A DNA stretch of 64,000 nucleotides, taken from CAWJPY01 sp963844865. Lineage in GTDB: Bacteria > Acidobacteriota > Thermoanaerobaculia > Thermoanaerobaculales > Sulfomarinibacteraceae. Positions 9,042 to 16,765 of the stretch are shown piece after piece. The notes beneath the pieces were generated by a model that searched no databases, was not told the origin of the DNA, and saw only the letters and a list, made by a program, of their open reading frames with translations. Position 1 is the stretch's first letter. Each line of letters opens with the position of its first letter. The stretch spans positions 124,001 to 188,000 of the forward strand of contig CAWJPY010000009.1 of the NCBI GenBank assembly GCA_963844865.1. Direction: 5' to 3'. A program made the position numbers and the translations under genes.

Positions 9042-9329
9042 ATGGACGGGCGAAGGCTCCGCACACTGGTGGTCGTGGTCGCGGTGGGGTTGGTCGTGGG
9101 GCTGGCCGGGTGTGGTGTCCACCGCACCAGCAGGCGGATCGACCTGCTTCCACGCCATCACCGGACCGCGCAGGATGGTGCCGACGGCAGCCAGCGGCAG
9201 GCCGCACGCGACGGCGAGGCCGCTGCGGCGGCCCCCCCTGCTCCCACTCCATGGGCATGCCCCTCGACAACGGGGAAGGAGCAGCGTCGGACGGGTCGTG
9301 AAGACATGGCGCCCCGGGCGGCGTCGTGA
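9042..9329 (+). CDS. small predicted lipoprotein, unknown function
   Basis: A 95-aa reading frame that begins with an ATG behind a clear GCGGAGGC ribosome site (about 9 bases). It opens with a textbook lipoprotein signal: positive MDGRRLR, a run of V/G/L, and lipobox GLAGC with Cys near residue 24. The mature part is low-complexity, rich in Ala, Pro, Arg and Asp, with no recognisable domain. It may be a real surface peptide or a decayed gene whose frame is lost after the signal peptide. It is followed 33 bases later by another lipoprotein gene on the same strand. Confidence 0.5.
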   Translation: MDGRRLRTLVVVVAVGLVVGLAGCGVHRTSRRIDLLPRHHRTAQDGADGSQRQAARDGEAAAAAPPAPTPWACPSTTGKEQRRTGREDMAPRAAS

Positions 9330-9362
9330 TCGCTCTCTCCAATGGAAGGAAGGAACTATCCC

Positions 9363-10115
9363 ATGAATGATCTCTCGAAGTTCGCAGTCAAGCTGCAGGT
9401 CGTGCTGGTGGTGGCGTGTGCGCTCGCCGTGCTGCCGGGATGCGGTGAACGACCTCCCAAGAAGGGCCTCGTGAAGGACCTGGAGACATTGATGCCCGAG
9501 CAACCCCAGGTGCCGCCGGCGGCCGCCGAGGCGCCCGAGGATGCGAGCATCCTGTACGCGGGCGATTTGGTGAGCATCACCCGGTTCGCGCTGGAGCCGG
9601 GCAAGAAGATCCCCGAGCACCCGGCCGACCGGCGCGTGCTCTACTTCCTGGGCTCCGGGACGGTGGAGATCACCCACGGGGGCGCCAGCCACACGGTGTC
9701 CGTGACCGCCGGTCAGGTCGAGTACCTGGAGCCGGGGGACTACAGCGTCGCCAACAGCGGCCAGGGCCCGCTCCAGTTCCTGATCGTCGACCGGACGGAC
9801 GTGGACCTGCCGGCCGACATGGCGGCGTTGACGGGTGGGGGAGTTCCCCCCGGCGATGTGGTGTTCTCGAATGCAGACGTGCGGGTGTGGACGCTCATGA
9901 TCAAGCCGACCGACGAGGCCGATCTGCCCCAGGTGCCGATCCGCATCGTGTACTCGGAGAACGCGCTGGTGCTCGCCTACACCGGTGTCGGAGGCCAGAC
10001 CGAGGAGGTCGACATGGCAGCGGGTCAGGCGGCAGGCAGGGCGGGCAACGACGTGTCCGTCCAGGACATCGGCCAAGGGAGCGGCGAGATCGTGGTCTTC
10101 GAATGGTTGGCGTGA
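9363..10115 (+). CDS. predicted lipoprotein with tandem cupin-like domains
   Basis: A 250-aa protein with an N-terminal signal ending in the lipobox VLPGC (Cys near 27), so probably anchored to a membrane. The first cupin-like repeat spans roughly residues 65-145: RFALEPGKKIPEHPADRRVLYFLGSGTVEI, then AGQVEYLEPGDYSVANSG, the glycine-turn pattern of cupins. A second, weaker repeat covers ~170-245 (VWTLMIKPTDEADLPQVP ... GSGEIVVFEW). Few metal-binding His are kept (one His in PEHP), so an enzyme is doubtful and a ligand-binding or structural role is possible. The ATG at 9363 follows GGAAGGAAGG closely. Function unknown. Confidence 0.78.
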   Translation: MNDLSKFAVKLQVVLVVACALAVLPGCGERPPKKGLVKDLETLMPEQPQVPPAAAEAPEDASILYAGDLVSITRFALEPGKKIPEHPADRRVLYFLGSGTVEITHGGASHTVSVTAGQVEYLEPGDYSVANSGQGPLQFLIVDRTDVDLPADMAALTGGGVPPGDVVFSNADVRVWTLMIKPTDEADLPQVPIRIVYSENALVLAYTGVGGQTEEVDMAAGQAAGRAGNDVSVQDIGQGSGEIVVFEWLA

Positions 10116-10178
10116 CCCGAGGACGCCATCGGCAAGCTCGCTCGGCCTGCGTGGGGCGGCTCGGAGGGAGGGGCGAGG

Positions 10179-11309
10179 ATGTTCGGTAAGAGCTTCAAGC
10201 TGTTCAAGCTCTTCGGATTCAGCGTCAAGGTCGATGTGAGCTGGCTGGTGATCGCCTTTCTGGTGAGCTGGTCTTTGGCGGCCGGCGTGTTCCCGGCCCT
10301 CCATCCCGAGTGGTCCAAGGGTCTGTACTGGGCCATGGGCATCGGCGGCGCCATCGGTCTCTTCCTGTCGATCATCCTCCACGAGCTCTCCCACTCCCTG
10401 GTGGCGCGGCGCTTCGGCCTCCCCATGACCGGCATCACCTTGTTCATCTTCGGGGGCGTGGCCGAGATGTCGGACGAGCCCCCGAGCCCGAGGGCGGAGT
10501 TCGCCATGGCGATCGCCGGCCCACTGGCCAGCGTGCTGGTGGGGGGCATCTGCTTCGGGGGCGCGTTCATCGGGCGCTGGGCCGACGCCCCGTCATCCGT
10601 GGTGACCGTGGTCGGGTACCTGGGGACCATCAACCTGGTGCTGGCGGTGTTCAACATGATCCCGGCCTTCCCCCTGGACGGCGGCCGCGTCCTGCGGGCC
10701 GTGCTGTGGGGGTGGAAGGACAACCTGCGCTGGGCCACCAAGGTCAGCTCGATGGTGGGCGCGGGGTTCGGGGCGCTCCTCATCGCACTCGGGCTGGTCA
10801 GCCTGCTCTTCGGACGCCTCATCGGCGGGATGTGGTGGATCCTGATCGGCCTCTTCGTGCGCCATGCGGCTCACGGCTCCTATCGCCAGCTGCTGATGAA
10901 ACGGGCGCTGGAGGGGGAGCCGGTGCGGCGTTTCATGCACGATCGACCGGTGGTGGTGCCGCGCCAGATCTCGGTGGAGGAGCTGGTGAACGAGTACGTC
11001 TATCGCCATCACTTCAAGTTCTTCCCCGTGGTGGAGGGCGAACGCCTCGTCGGTTGCGTCAGCACCCGCGACGTGAAGGAGCTGCCGCGGGAGGAGTGGT
11101 CGCGGCAGACCGTGGGCGCCATCACCCAGCCCTGCACCGCCACGAACAGCGTGGGGCCGGAGGACGACGCCATGGACGCGCTGTCCAAGATGAACCGCAG
11201 CCGGCTGTCGCGCCTCATGGTCGTGGAGGGTGACCATCTGGTGGGGGTCCTCAGCCTCAAGGACCTCCTGGGCTTCTTCTCCATGAAGCTGGAGCTGGAG
11301 GAAAGCTAG
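10179..11309 (+). CDS. site-2 protease family (M50) membrane metalloprotease with CBS pair
   Basis: A 376-aa intramembrane zinc protease of the SpoIVFB/rhomboid-independent S2P group that carries a C-terminal regulatory domain. It has hydrophobic segments at ~18-38 and 50-75, the zinc-binding motif HELSH at 68-72, further helices, and the third-ligand motif FNMIPAFPLDGGRVLRA near 155-170. Two CBS motifs follow from about residue 250 to 370 (MHDRPVVVPRQISVEELV ... FFPVVEGERLVGCVS ... LSRLMVVEGDHLVGVLSLKDLL), which usually sense adenosine nucleotides. Such proteases release membrane-bound regulators. The start has a GGAGGGAGGGGCGAGG leader. Convergent with the ferritin-like gene at 11576. Confidence 0.93.
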   Translation: MFGKSFKLFKLFGFSVKVDVSWLVIAFLVSWSLAAGVFPALHPEWSKGLYWAMGIGGAIGLFLSIILHELSHSLVARRFGLPMTGITLFIFGGVAEMSDEPPSPRAEFAMAIAGPLASVLVGGICFGGAFIGRWADAPSSVVTVVGYLGTINLVLAVFNMIPAFPLDGGRVLRAVLWGWKDNLRWATKVSSMVGAGFGALLIALGLVSLLFGRLIGGMWWILIGLFVRHAAHGSYRQLLMKRALEGEPVRRFMHDRPVVVPRQISVEELVNEYVYRHHFKFFPVVEGERLVGCVSTRDVKELPREEWSRQTVGAITQPCTATNSVGPEDDAMDALSKMNRSRLSRLMVVEGDHLVGVLSLKDLLGFFSMKLELEES

Positions 11310-11448
11310 GGAGATCGTTGCGAGTGGCGGGTGCGCTTCCGAGCTGCAGAGTGAGTGCCACGCAGCCCGCGCCGGTGGGGAAGGCGTCGGAAACGCCGGA
11401 GAGCGTGTGTGACGACACCGTGTCGATGAACGCTGCGACGTCAAGGAG

Positions 11449-11523
11449 CGGGGCCAGGCACCCCCTCTTGATCCGGTAGCACGCACATCGCTTCATCCAA
11501 GAGGGTACCTGGCACCGTCTCTG
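11449..11523. repeat. dispersed palindromic repeat, copy 2 (inverted pair)
   Basis: Two arms in inverted orientation, GGGGCCAGGCACCCCCTCTTG and CAAGAGGGTACCTGGCACC, flank about 30 bases and could form one large hairpin. The element lies between convergent genes (M50 protease and ferritin-like protein) and may end transcription from both sides. The ATCGCTTCAT segment before the second arm recurs at 58.8 kb. Confidence 0.75.
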
Positions 11524-11575
11524 TCCTACCCGACGACAACGGAGGGCGCCTGGGCCCTTCCCCGGCTCGCCGGGC

Positions 11576-12076
11576 TCACGTCCAGTCGTCGGCCAGCCCC
11601 CGCATCTTGGCCCCTGTCACCATGTACTTGATCACCTGGCTCAGATGCCGCTTCTCCATGGCGATGATGCCGTCCAGCGTGGTCGAGGGACCGATCACCT
11701 CGCGCATGGCGTGGTAGTAGAGCAGGGTCGACTTCTCCAGGTTGTGGGCGAGCTGGAGCGCGTCGTCGCGATCGCTGACGGCGTCCACCGCGGCCAGGGG
11801 GTCGTTGTTGCCGTAGAAGATCTCGGCGGTGGAGATGGCCCGCAGGTACTCGGCGTTCTCGTCCGAGAGACGGTCGCTTCCCGCGGGCAGCTCCTGCTGC
11901 ATGCGGCGGAGCTGTGACTCGTGGAGCTCCTCGTCCCGAGCCAGCTTGCTGAAGAGGTCGCGGAGCTCGTCGTCGCTGGCGTGGACGTCGGCGAGGCGGC
12001 GATAGAACTTCTGCCCCAGCGCCTCGGTGGTGATGGCGAACTCGACGGCGTTCTCCAGTGTGGGATGCTCGATCAT
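11576..12076 (-). CDS. ferritin-like (rubrerythrin-type) diiron protein next to the encapsulin genes
   Basis: A 166-aa four-helix ferritin-like protein. It has paired carboxylate/His motifs typical of a diiron centre: EALGQKFYRRLAD in helix 1, RDEELHESQLRRM in helix 2 (ExxH), EKSTLLYYHAMRE in helix 3 and MEKRHLSQVIKYM in helix 4 (ExxH). It is the third gene of the minus-strand encapsulin group, 156 bases behind the shell gene. It lacks the Gly/Leu-rich tail seen on the encapsulated ferritin (C-terminus MRGLADDWT), so probably is not cargo. The ATG at 12076 has GGAGGAAG upstream. Peroxide reduction or ferroxidase work outside the shell is an inference. Confidence 0.85.
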   Translation of the reverse strand: MIEHPTLENAVEFAITTEALGQKFYRRLADVHASDDELRDLFSKLARDEELHESQLRRMQQELPAGSDRLSDENAEYLRAISTAEIFYGNNDPLAAVDAVSDRDDALQLAHNLEKSTLLYYHAMREVIGPSTTLDGIIAMEKRHLSQVIKYMVTGAKMRGLADDWT

Positions 12077-12193
12077 GTCTTCCTCCTCGTGATCTGGATT
12101 CCTCGGTTCGGCGGGCGGCACGAGGGAAGCGCACCCGAAGGTGGTGCCGCCTCCGCACGTCGGCCGCCGCGTCGGGCCCTCATCCTCGGCCCC

Positions 12194-12209
12194 TGCATCA
12201 GCGGGACCG
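12194..12209 (-). promoter_or_regulatory. possible weak sigma-54 promoter for the second ferritin-like gene
   Basis: On the minus strand CGGTCCCGCTGATGCA keeps GG-N10-GC, but the -24 and -12 boxes are poor (CGGTCCC and ATGC). It lies about 118 bases upstream of the ATG at 12076, in the gap after the encapsulin gene. It may be chance in GC-rich DNA. Confidence 0.25.
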
Positions 12210-12232
12210 GACAGGGCGGCATGCGGTGAACG

Positions 12233-13048
12233 CTACCCCTTGGCAACGGCGTGCAGCGGCACCACGGCTTCCGGCGCCAGTACCCGGAAGGTGAACGACT
12301 CGGAAAAGAACAGGCGCACCGTGGAGGTGTCGTGGGTCTCATACCCGATGGAGGTGTCCTGCCCCAGGGTGAGCTCCGTGTCGCCGCCGCGGCGCGACAC
12401 CACCACACCGCCGGTCAGGAAGGGCGCGAGGACGATGGGGCCATCGATGAGCTCCCGGACGCGTTTGCGGATGGGGTAGCCGGACACGACGCCTGTCTGG
12501 AGGATGGTGTGAAGGGCCGCGCCCAGGGCGAGGGCGTAGGGACCATCCACCTCGGCATAGCGCAGGCGCAGCACGGCGCGCTCCACGGCTTCGGGAAGGG
12601 CCGACGCCGTCGGCTTCACGGCGATGGGCTCGAAGGAGGAGGAGTCCATGAGGCCGGTGATCCCCGCCTCGGCAAAGCCCTGGTACACCGCCTCCTCCTC
12701 GAACTTGGCCAGCTCCATGGCGGCGCCGTGGAGAGGCCCCAGGTCGGGGTCGCGGGCGCCGCGGTCCATGTTGTCCAGCTCCCAGATGCCGAGCTCGAAC
12801 GAGGCACGGGCCTCGACGAGGGGCAGAACCTTGCGGACTCCGTAGCGAACAGCCACGTCCTTCTTCTGCCTCTTGGGCAGCTCCAGGCGGCCCAGGTTGA
12901 CCGCCGAGAAGTCGAGGCCGTGCGGTTCGGACACGTCGACGATGGAGCGCGCCGACAGGTTCAAGCGAAACGCATCCTTCGCCTCGCGGGCGATCTCCGC
13001 CCACGCAGCATCGGTGATCGGCGCCAGGGAGCGCTTGAGGAAGTCCAT
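12233..13048 (-). CDS. encapsulin shell protein (family 1, linocin M18/CFP29-like)
   Basis: The 271-aa HK97-fold capsid-like protein that self-assembles into an encapsulin nanocompartment. Diagnostic stretches are MDFLKRSLAPITDAAWAEI, the R-x-I-VDVSEPHGLDFSAVNLGR segment, the P-domain helix region (FELGIWELDNMDRGARDPDL), FEEEAVYQG near the cargo-binding N-arm pocket, and a C-terminal ETHDTSTVRLFFSESFTFRVLAPEAVVPL typical of family 1 shells. Length matches (about 265-285 aa). Its ATG lies one base after the stop of the encapsulated ferritin gene (position 13049 is the only gap base), so cargo and shell are translated together. Confidence 0.96.
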   Translation of the reverse strand: MDFLKRSLAPITDAAWAEIAREAKDAFRLNLSARSIVDVSEPHGLDFSAVNLGRLELPKRQKKDVAVRYGVRKVLPLVEARASFELGIWELDNMDRGARDPDLGPLHGAAMELAKFEEEAVYQGFAEAGITGLMDSSSFEPIAVKPTASALPEAVERAVLRLRYAEVDGPYALALGAALHTILQTGVVSGYPIRKRVRELIDGPIVLAPFLTGGVVVSRRGGDTELTLGQDTSIGYETHDTSTVRLFFSESFTFRVLAPEAVVPLHAVAKG

Positions 13049-13049
13049 C

Positions 13050-13424
13050 TCAGTCGTCTCCTTTCATCCCGCCCAGGCCGAGGCTGGCGGAGGCTCCGGA
13101 CGGCCCGCCGTCGGAGGCCTCGGCCCCGGCCTTCTCCTGCTCCTCGATCTCGTCGATAGCGCCCTCGGTGAAGAGGTAGGTCTCGAGGTGCTCATCCCAG
13201 CCGGTCATGTGCCGGCGCAGCCATTCCATGAGCATGGCGGCGTGCTCCATCTCCTCGTTGCGGTTGTGCTCGAGCACGGCGCGGAGGCTGGCGTCGGCCG
13301 TCACGGCGGCGCGCTGGTTGTACCAGTCCACGGCCTCGAGCTCCTCCTGGAGGCTCTTCAGCGCACGGTGCTCGTCTCGGGTCGCGGCTGGGATCTCTTC
13401 CCACTTCTCGTGATACTCGGTCAT
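13050..13424 (-). CDS. encapsulated ferritin (EncFtn) with encapsulation tail
   Basis: A 124-aa short ferritin-like protein, the ferroxidase cargo of an encapsulin iron store. Two helices carry the EncFtn signature: SLQEELEAVDWYNQRA (residues ~24-39, with Glu28) and HNRNEEMEHAAMLMEWLRR (Glu58, His61), matching the inter-subunit iron site of known EncFtn decamers. The tail after ~residue 105 is Gly/Ala/Ser-rich and ends ASLGLGGMKGDD, which fits an encapsulation-targeting peptide. I chose the ATG at 13424 because a GGGAGGAGG ribosome site precedes it and homology begins there; the frame runs open further upstream. A strong sigma-54 promoter lies 55-70 bases upstream. Confidence 0.95.
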   Translation of the reverse strand: MTEYHEKWEEIPAATRDEHRALKSLQEELEAVDWYNQRAAVTADASLRAVLEHNRNEEMEHAAMLMEWLRRHMTGWDEHLETYLFTEGAIDEIEEQEKAGAEASDGGPSGASASLGLGGMKGDD

Positions 13425-13478
13425 GTTGTGTCGTGCCTCCTCCCTTGGCAGCGGTCGCTCGTTCCGGCGTTCGGAACA

Positions 13479-13494
13479 TGCAACCGAGATGCCA
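13479..13494 (-). promoter_or_regulatory. sigma-54 promoter of the encapsulated-ferritin operon
   Basis: Read on the minus strand, TGGCATCTCGGTTGCA fits the sigma-54 consensus TGGCAC(G)-N4/5-TTGC(A/T), with invariant GG and GC ten bases apart. The -12 box is 55 bases from the EncFtn ATG. Activity would need an enhancer-binding activator. Confidence 0.78.
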
Positions 13495-13558
13495 CGGCCT
13501 TTGTTCTCACCTGAGACAGCCATGGGGGCTGCCCCGAGTAAGTTGTTCGGTCAGGTGC

Positions 13559-13571
13559 TGTAAGAATTACA
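13559..13571. promoter_or_regulatory. palindrome TGTAA-GAA-TTACA between divergent promoters
   Basis: A perfect 5-3-5 inverted repeat in AT-richer DNA, lying between the leftward sigma-54 promoter of the ferritin operon (13479-13494) and the rightward one of the kinase operon (13623-13638). Position and symmetry suggest an operator or activator site. The protein that binds it is unknown. Confidence 0.45.
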
Positions 13572-13622
13572 CGATGCGGTCGGAGGACGCCTCCTGACGG
13601 CCCACTCCGCGCTCCCCCGGTC

Positions 13623-13638
13623 TGGCATCAGGCTTGCT
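13623..13638 (+). promoter_or_regulatory. sigma-54 promoter of the kinase-regulator operon
   Basis: TGGCATCAGGCTTGCT matches the sigma-54 consensus, with GG-N10-GC and a TTGC -12 box. It lies 40 bases before the kinase ATG at 13679, facing away from the ferritin-operon promoter. Confidence 0.75.
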
Positions 13639-13678
13639 CCTACGAGAAATGGAGAGCTCGAGTCGATCGGAGGCGTCC

Positions 13679-14806
13679 ATGCACACCAAGCAGCACATCG
13701 CAGCGCCGGACCGCGGAGAGTGGATGGGGATGCTGAACGAGCTGGGTCAGGTCGCGAGCAGCGCCGCCGGCCTCGCCGATGGTCTCGACGCCGCGGTGGA
13801 GGTGATGGGGAGCCGCCTCGGCTGCCCGTTGGGTTTCGTCTATCTGGTGCGTGACGGCGGACAGCTCGTCTGTCACAGCGTGTGGGTGGCGGAGGCGGGA
13901 AGGCGCCCGATGCATCCGGACCCGGATCGCCCCGTCGACTTCACCCTACCCAGGAAGGCCCTCGCCACGGGAACCGGCCAGTGGTCCGATCTGGACGGGA
14001 GCGCAGAGCTGGAGGGGCCGGGCCGCCGCGCATTCGCCTTCCCGGTGCTGTCCCTGAGCGGCGTGGCGGCGGTCGTCGAGCTGGTCGGAGACGATGCGGG
14101 CGGCAAGATCTCGAGGCTCGGACAGGACGCCCACCTGATCGGCGTGCTGTTGGGCAGGCTGACGGAGTCCGAGCAGATCGCGGAGGCGGTCGCCCACGAG
14201 CGCCGCCGCATCGGGAGGGAGCTGCACGACAGTGTCGGCCAGCAGTTGAGCGGGCTGGGCATGTTCGCGAGGAGCCTGGCCAACCGCGCCACTGCGCGAT
14301 GGGACGAGATCCGCGACCAGCTCGACCTGTTGGCGACCGGGCTCAAGGATGCCCACGTCGAGGTCCGGACGCTGAGCCACGGGCTCACCGCCGACGGAGA
14401 CCGGAGGGAAGGCGAAGGGCTCGCCTCCGCCCTCGCTTCGTTGACCGAGCGCGCGGCCAGCCAGTGCGGCACGGTGTGCAGCTTCACCGGGGACGCGACG
14501 CTCGAGGTGGACGATCCCGCGACGGCGAACCATCTCCTGCGCATCGCCCAGGAGGCGGTGAGCAACGCGGTTCGTCACGGCCACGCACACATGGTCGAGG
14601 TGGACCTGCGTCGACGGCAACGTGATCTCACGCTCCAGATACGCGACGACGGGCGCGGCATCGCGCCCGGTCCTCCGTCCTCGGACGGCATCGGTCTCGC
14701 CAACATGAAGGCGCGGGCGCGGGAGGCAGGAGGCCGGCTGAGCATCCGGTCCGACGCCCACAGCGGCACGGTGGTGACCTGCTCGCTGCCGAAGGGAGCA
14801 CACTGA
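13679..14806 (+). CDS. NarL-type sensor histidine kinase with GAF-like input domain
   Basis: A 375-aa cytosolic kinase without obvious membrane helices. Residues ~25-160 look like a GAF domain (GFVYLVRDGGQLVC ... AFPVLSLSGVAAVVEL). The HisKA_3 dimerisation helix follows with phospho-His183 in ERRRIGRELHDSVGQQL. The HATPase domain is at ~270-375 with N-box AQEAVSNAVRHG and G-boxes RDDGRGIAPG and IGLANMKARAREAGG. The ATG at 13679 has a CGGAGG ribosome site; an in-frame TTG at 13634 falls inside the sigma-54 promoter, so I reject it. Its stop overlaps the start of the response regulator by one base. Signal unknown. Confidence 0.92.
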   Translation: MHTKQHIAAPDRGEWMGMLNELGQVASSAAGLADGLDAAVEVMGSRLGCPLGFVYLVRDGGQLVCHSVWVAEAGRRPMHPDPDRPVDFTLPRKALATGTGQWSDLDGSAELEGPGRRAFAFPVLSLSGVAAVVELVGDDAGGKISRLGQDAHLIGVLLGRLTESEQIAEAVAHERRRIGRELHDSVGQQLSGLGMFARSLANRATARWDEIRDQLDLLATGLKDAHVEVRTLSHGLTADGDRREGEGLASALASLTERAASQCGTVCSFTGDATLEVDDPATANHLLRIAQEAVSNAVRHGHAHMVEVDLRRRQRDLTLQIRDDGRGIAPGPPSSDGIGLANMKARAREAGGRLSIRSDAHSGTVVTCSLPKGAH

Positions 14807-15474
14807 TGCAGACACGACGAGTGGGTGGGCGCCGCCCCTACCGGGTGGTGATCGTCGACGATCATCCCGTGGTCCGACTGGGGCTGCGGCAGCTCCTCGA
14901 GAACGAGCCCGATCTGGAGCTCTGCGGGGAGGCCGAGGGAGCCGCCGAAGCGCTGTCGGTGATCGAGGAGACACGGCCCGACCTGGTGGTGATCGACATC
15001 TCGCTGAAGAACGGCAGCGGCCTCAGCCTGGTGAAGCAGATCACGGCCCAGGATCGGACCATCAAGACGCTCGTGTCGTCCATGCACGACGAGGCGTTGT
15101 TCGCCGAGCGCGCCCTGCGCGCGGGGGCCATGGGCTACATCAACAAGGAGGAGGCCATCGACCAGATGGTCAGCGCCATGCGCAGGGTGCTCGCGGGCTC
15201 CATTTACCTCAGCCCGGGGATGACCGATCGCGTCCTCCAGTCCATCGCCCGGGGTGAGCTGGAAGGCGGCAAGGTGACCCTCGAGCAGCTCTCCGACCGC
15301 GAGCTGGAGGTGTTCGAGCTCATCGGCAAGGGCCTCACCACCCGGCAGGCCGCCGATCACCTCAACCTCAGCGTCAAGACCATCGAGACCTACCGCGAGA
15401 ACATCAAGACCAAGCTCAACCTCGAGAACAACAACGAGCTCATCTGCCGTGCGGCCCAGTGGATAGTGGACTGA
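14806..15474 (+). CDS. NarL/FixJ-family response regulator
   Basis: A 222-aa two-domain regulator. The receiver domain has acidic pocket VDD near 18-19, phospho-acceptor Asp64 in VVIDISLKNG and Lys near GYINKEE. The C-terminal LuxR-type HTH reads LSDRELEVFELIGKGLTTRQAADHLNLSVKTIETYRENIKTKL. It is the cognate partner of the overlapping kinase gene. A close relative with the same HTH core is encoded alone at 55.6-56.3 kb, so the kinase might feed both. Target genes are unknown; the divergent encapsulin operon is a neighbour candidate, although its promoter is sigma-54 type, which this regulator family does not activate. Confidence 0.94.
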   Translation: MQTRRVGGRRPYRVVIVDDHPVVRLGLRQLLENEPDLELCGEAEGAAEALSVIEETRPDLVVIDISLKNGSGLSLVKQITAQDRTIKTLVSSMHDEALFAERALRAGAMGYINKEEAIDQMVSAMRRVLAGSIYLSPGMTDRVLQSIARGELEGGKVTLEQLSDRELEVFELIGKGLTTRQAADHLNLSVKTIETYRENIKTKLNLENNNELICRAAQWIVD

Positions 15475-15478
15475 GACC

Positions 15479-16765
15479 ATGGCGCGGAAAGAGCCCAGGG
15501 AGATCGCGAAGCTGGACGAGCTGCGGGCCGAGGGGACCCGGAAGGCCATGGATGTGCTGCGCTCCTGCACCTTCGATGCCGGCTTTCTCGCGACCCCCCA
15601 AGGAGGCGAGAACTACCGGCGGGTGTGGGGTCGTGACAGCGTGATCATGGGTGTGGCGGCCATGGGGACCGGGGACGAGGGTCTGGCGGCGGCGACCCGC
15701 CGCACCCTCGAGACCCTGGCCGAGCACCAAGGGCCCCACGGGGAGATCCCCAGCAACGTGGATCCGTGGAGCGGTCGGATCAGCTACGGCGGCACGGCGG
15801 GTCGGGTGGACGCCGACCTGTGGTTCGTGATCGGCTGCGGGGAGTACTGGCGCCGCACCCGGGACGAGAAGTTCCTGCACGACCATCTGTCGGCCCTGGA
15901 GCGGGTGCGCCAGCTCCTCGGCGCCTGGGAGTTCAACAACCGCGGCCTGCTGTACGTCCCACTCACCGGGGACTGGGCGGACGAGTACCTCCAGCACGGC
16001 TACGTCTTCTACGATCAGCTGCTCAACCTGCAGGCGCAGCGCTGCTACGCCGCCTTCCATCGCCACCTGTACGGCGTCCGCGACCAGGATCTGGAGGCCC
16101 GGATCCACGAGCTCCGAGAGACCCTGCGCGCCAACTACTGGCTTCCCCGAGGCCGCGAACGGCCGCCGGAGCACGTCTACCACCCCGTGCTCTGGGAGAA
16201 GGGTGAGAAGGCCGCCGGCCGGTGCGCGGGATCCCAGTGGATGCCCTTCTTCTCTCCCACCGGCTACGGGTACCGCTTCGACGCATTCGCCAACGTCCTG
16301 GTCTCGCTCTTGGACGTGGCCGACGACCATCAACGTGCAGCCGTGGACCACACCATCGACGGCATAGTGAACGAGAAGCTGCCGTTGCTGCCCGCCTTCC
16401 ACCCCGTCATCCGCCCCGTGGACGAGGACTGGGAGGACCTCCAGATGACCTTCTCGTACGCCTTCAAGAACAAGCCCTACGAGTACCACAACGGCGGTCT
16501 CTGGCCCCTGATCACCGGCTTCTACGTGGCCGACCTCGCGCGACGGGGACTCGTCGACCGCGCCGAGCGCTTCGTTGGCGCCCTCCACCGCGCCAACTCC
16601 CTCGAGATGGAGGGTGAACCCTGGAGCTTCCCCGAGTACGTGCACGGGAAGAAGCTGGTGGCGGAGGGCAACCGGCATCAGGGATGGAGTGCCGCGGTGG
16701 CGTTGCTCGCCGAGCAGGCCATGGCGGGCGAGACCATCTTCGAGGTCTCCGGCGATGGCGTCTGA
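15479..16765 (+). CDS. (alpha/alpha)6-barrel glycosidase, amylo-alpha-1,6-glucosidase/GH100-like
   Basis: A 428-aa soluble enzyme of the six-hairpin glycosidase type. Motifs that point to this fold are VWGRDSVIMGVAAM, AEHQGPHGEIPSN, RVDADLWFVIGCGEYW, PLTGDWADEYLQHGYVFYDQLL, and a late YEYHNGGLWPLITGFY, with acidic residues in GDWADE and near the C-terminus (MEGEPWSFPEYVHG). These resemble neutral/alkaline invertases (GH100) and debranching-enzyme glucosidase domains; GH63-like hydrolases of compatible solutes are alternatives. It overlaps by 11 bases a sucrose-6-phosphatase-like HAD gene, so both act on the same sugar, plausibly sucrose or a related glycoside. It starts four bases after the response regulator stop. 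Confidence 0.75.
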   Translation: MARKEPREIAKLDELRAEGTRKAMDVLRSCTFDAGFLATPQGGENYRRVWGRDSVIMGVAAMGTGDEGLAAATRRTLETLAEHQGPHGEIPSNVDPWSGRISYGGTAGRVDADLWFVIGCGEYWRRTRDEKFLHDHLSALERVRQLLGAWEFNNRGLLYVPLTGDWADEYLQHGYVFYDQLLNLQAQRCYAAFHRHLYGVRDQDLEARIHELRETLRANYWLPRGRERPPEHVYHPVLWEKGEKAAGRCAGSQWMPFFSPTGYGYRFDAFANVLVSLLDVADDHQRAAVDHTIDGIVNEKLPLLPAFHPVIRPVDEDWEDLQMTFSYAFKNKPYEYHNGGLWPLITGFYVADLARRGLVDRAERFVGALHRANSLEMEGEPWSFPEYVHGKKLVAEGNRHQGWSAAVALLAEQAMAGETIFEVSGDGV

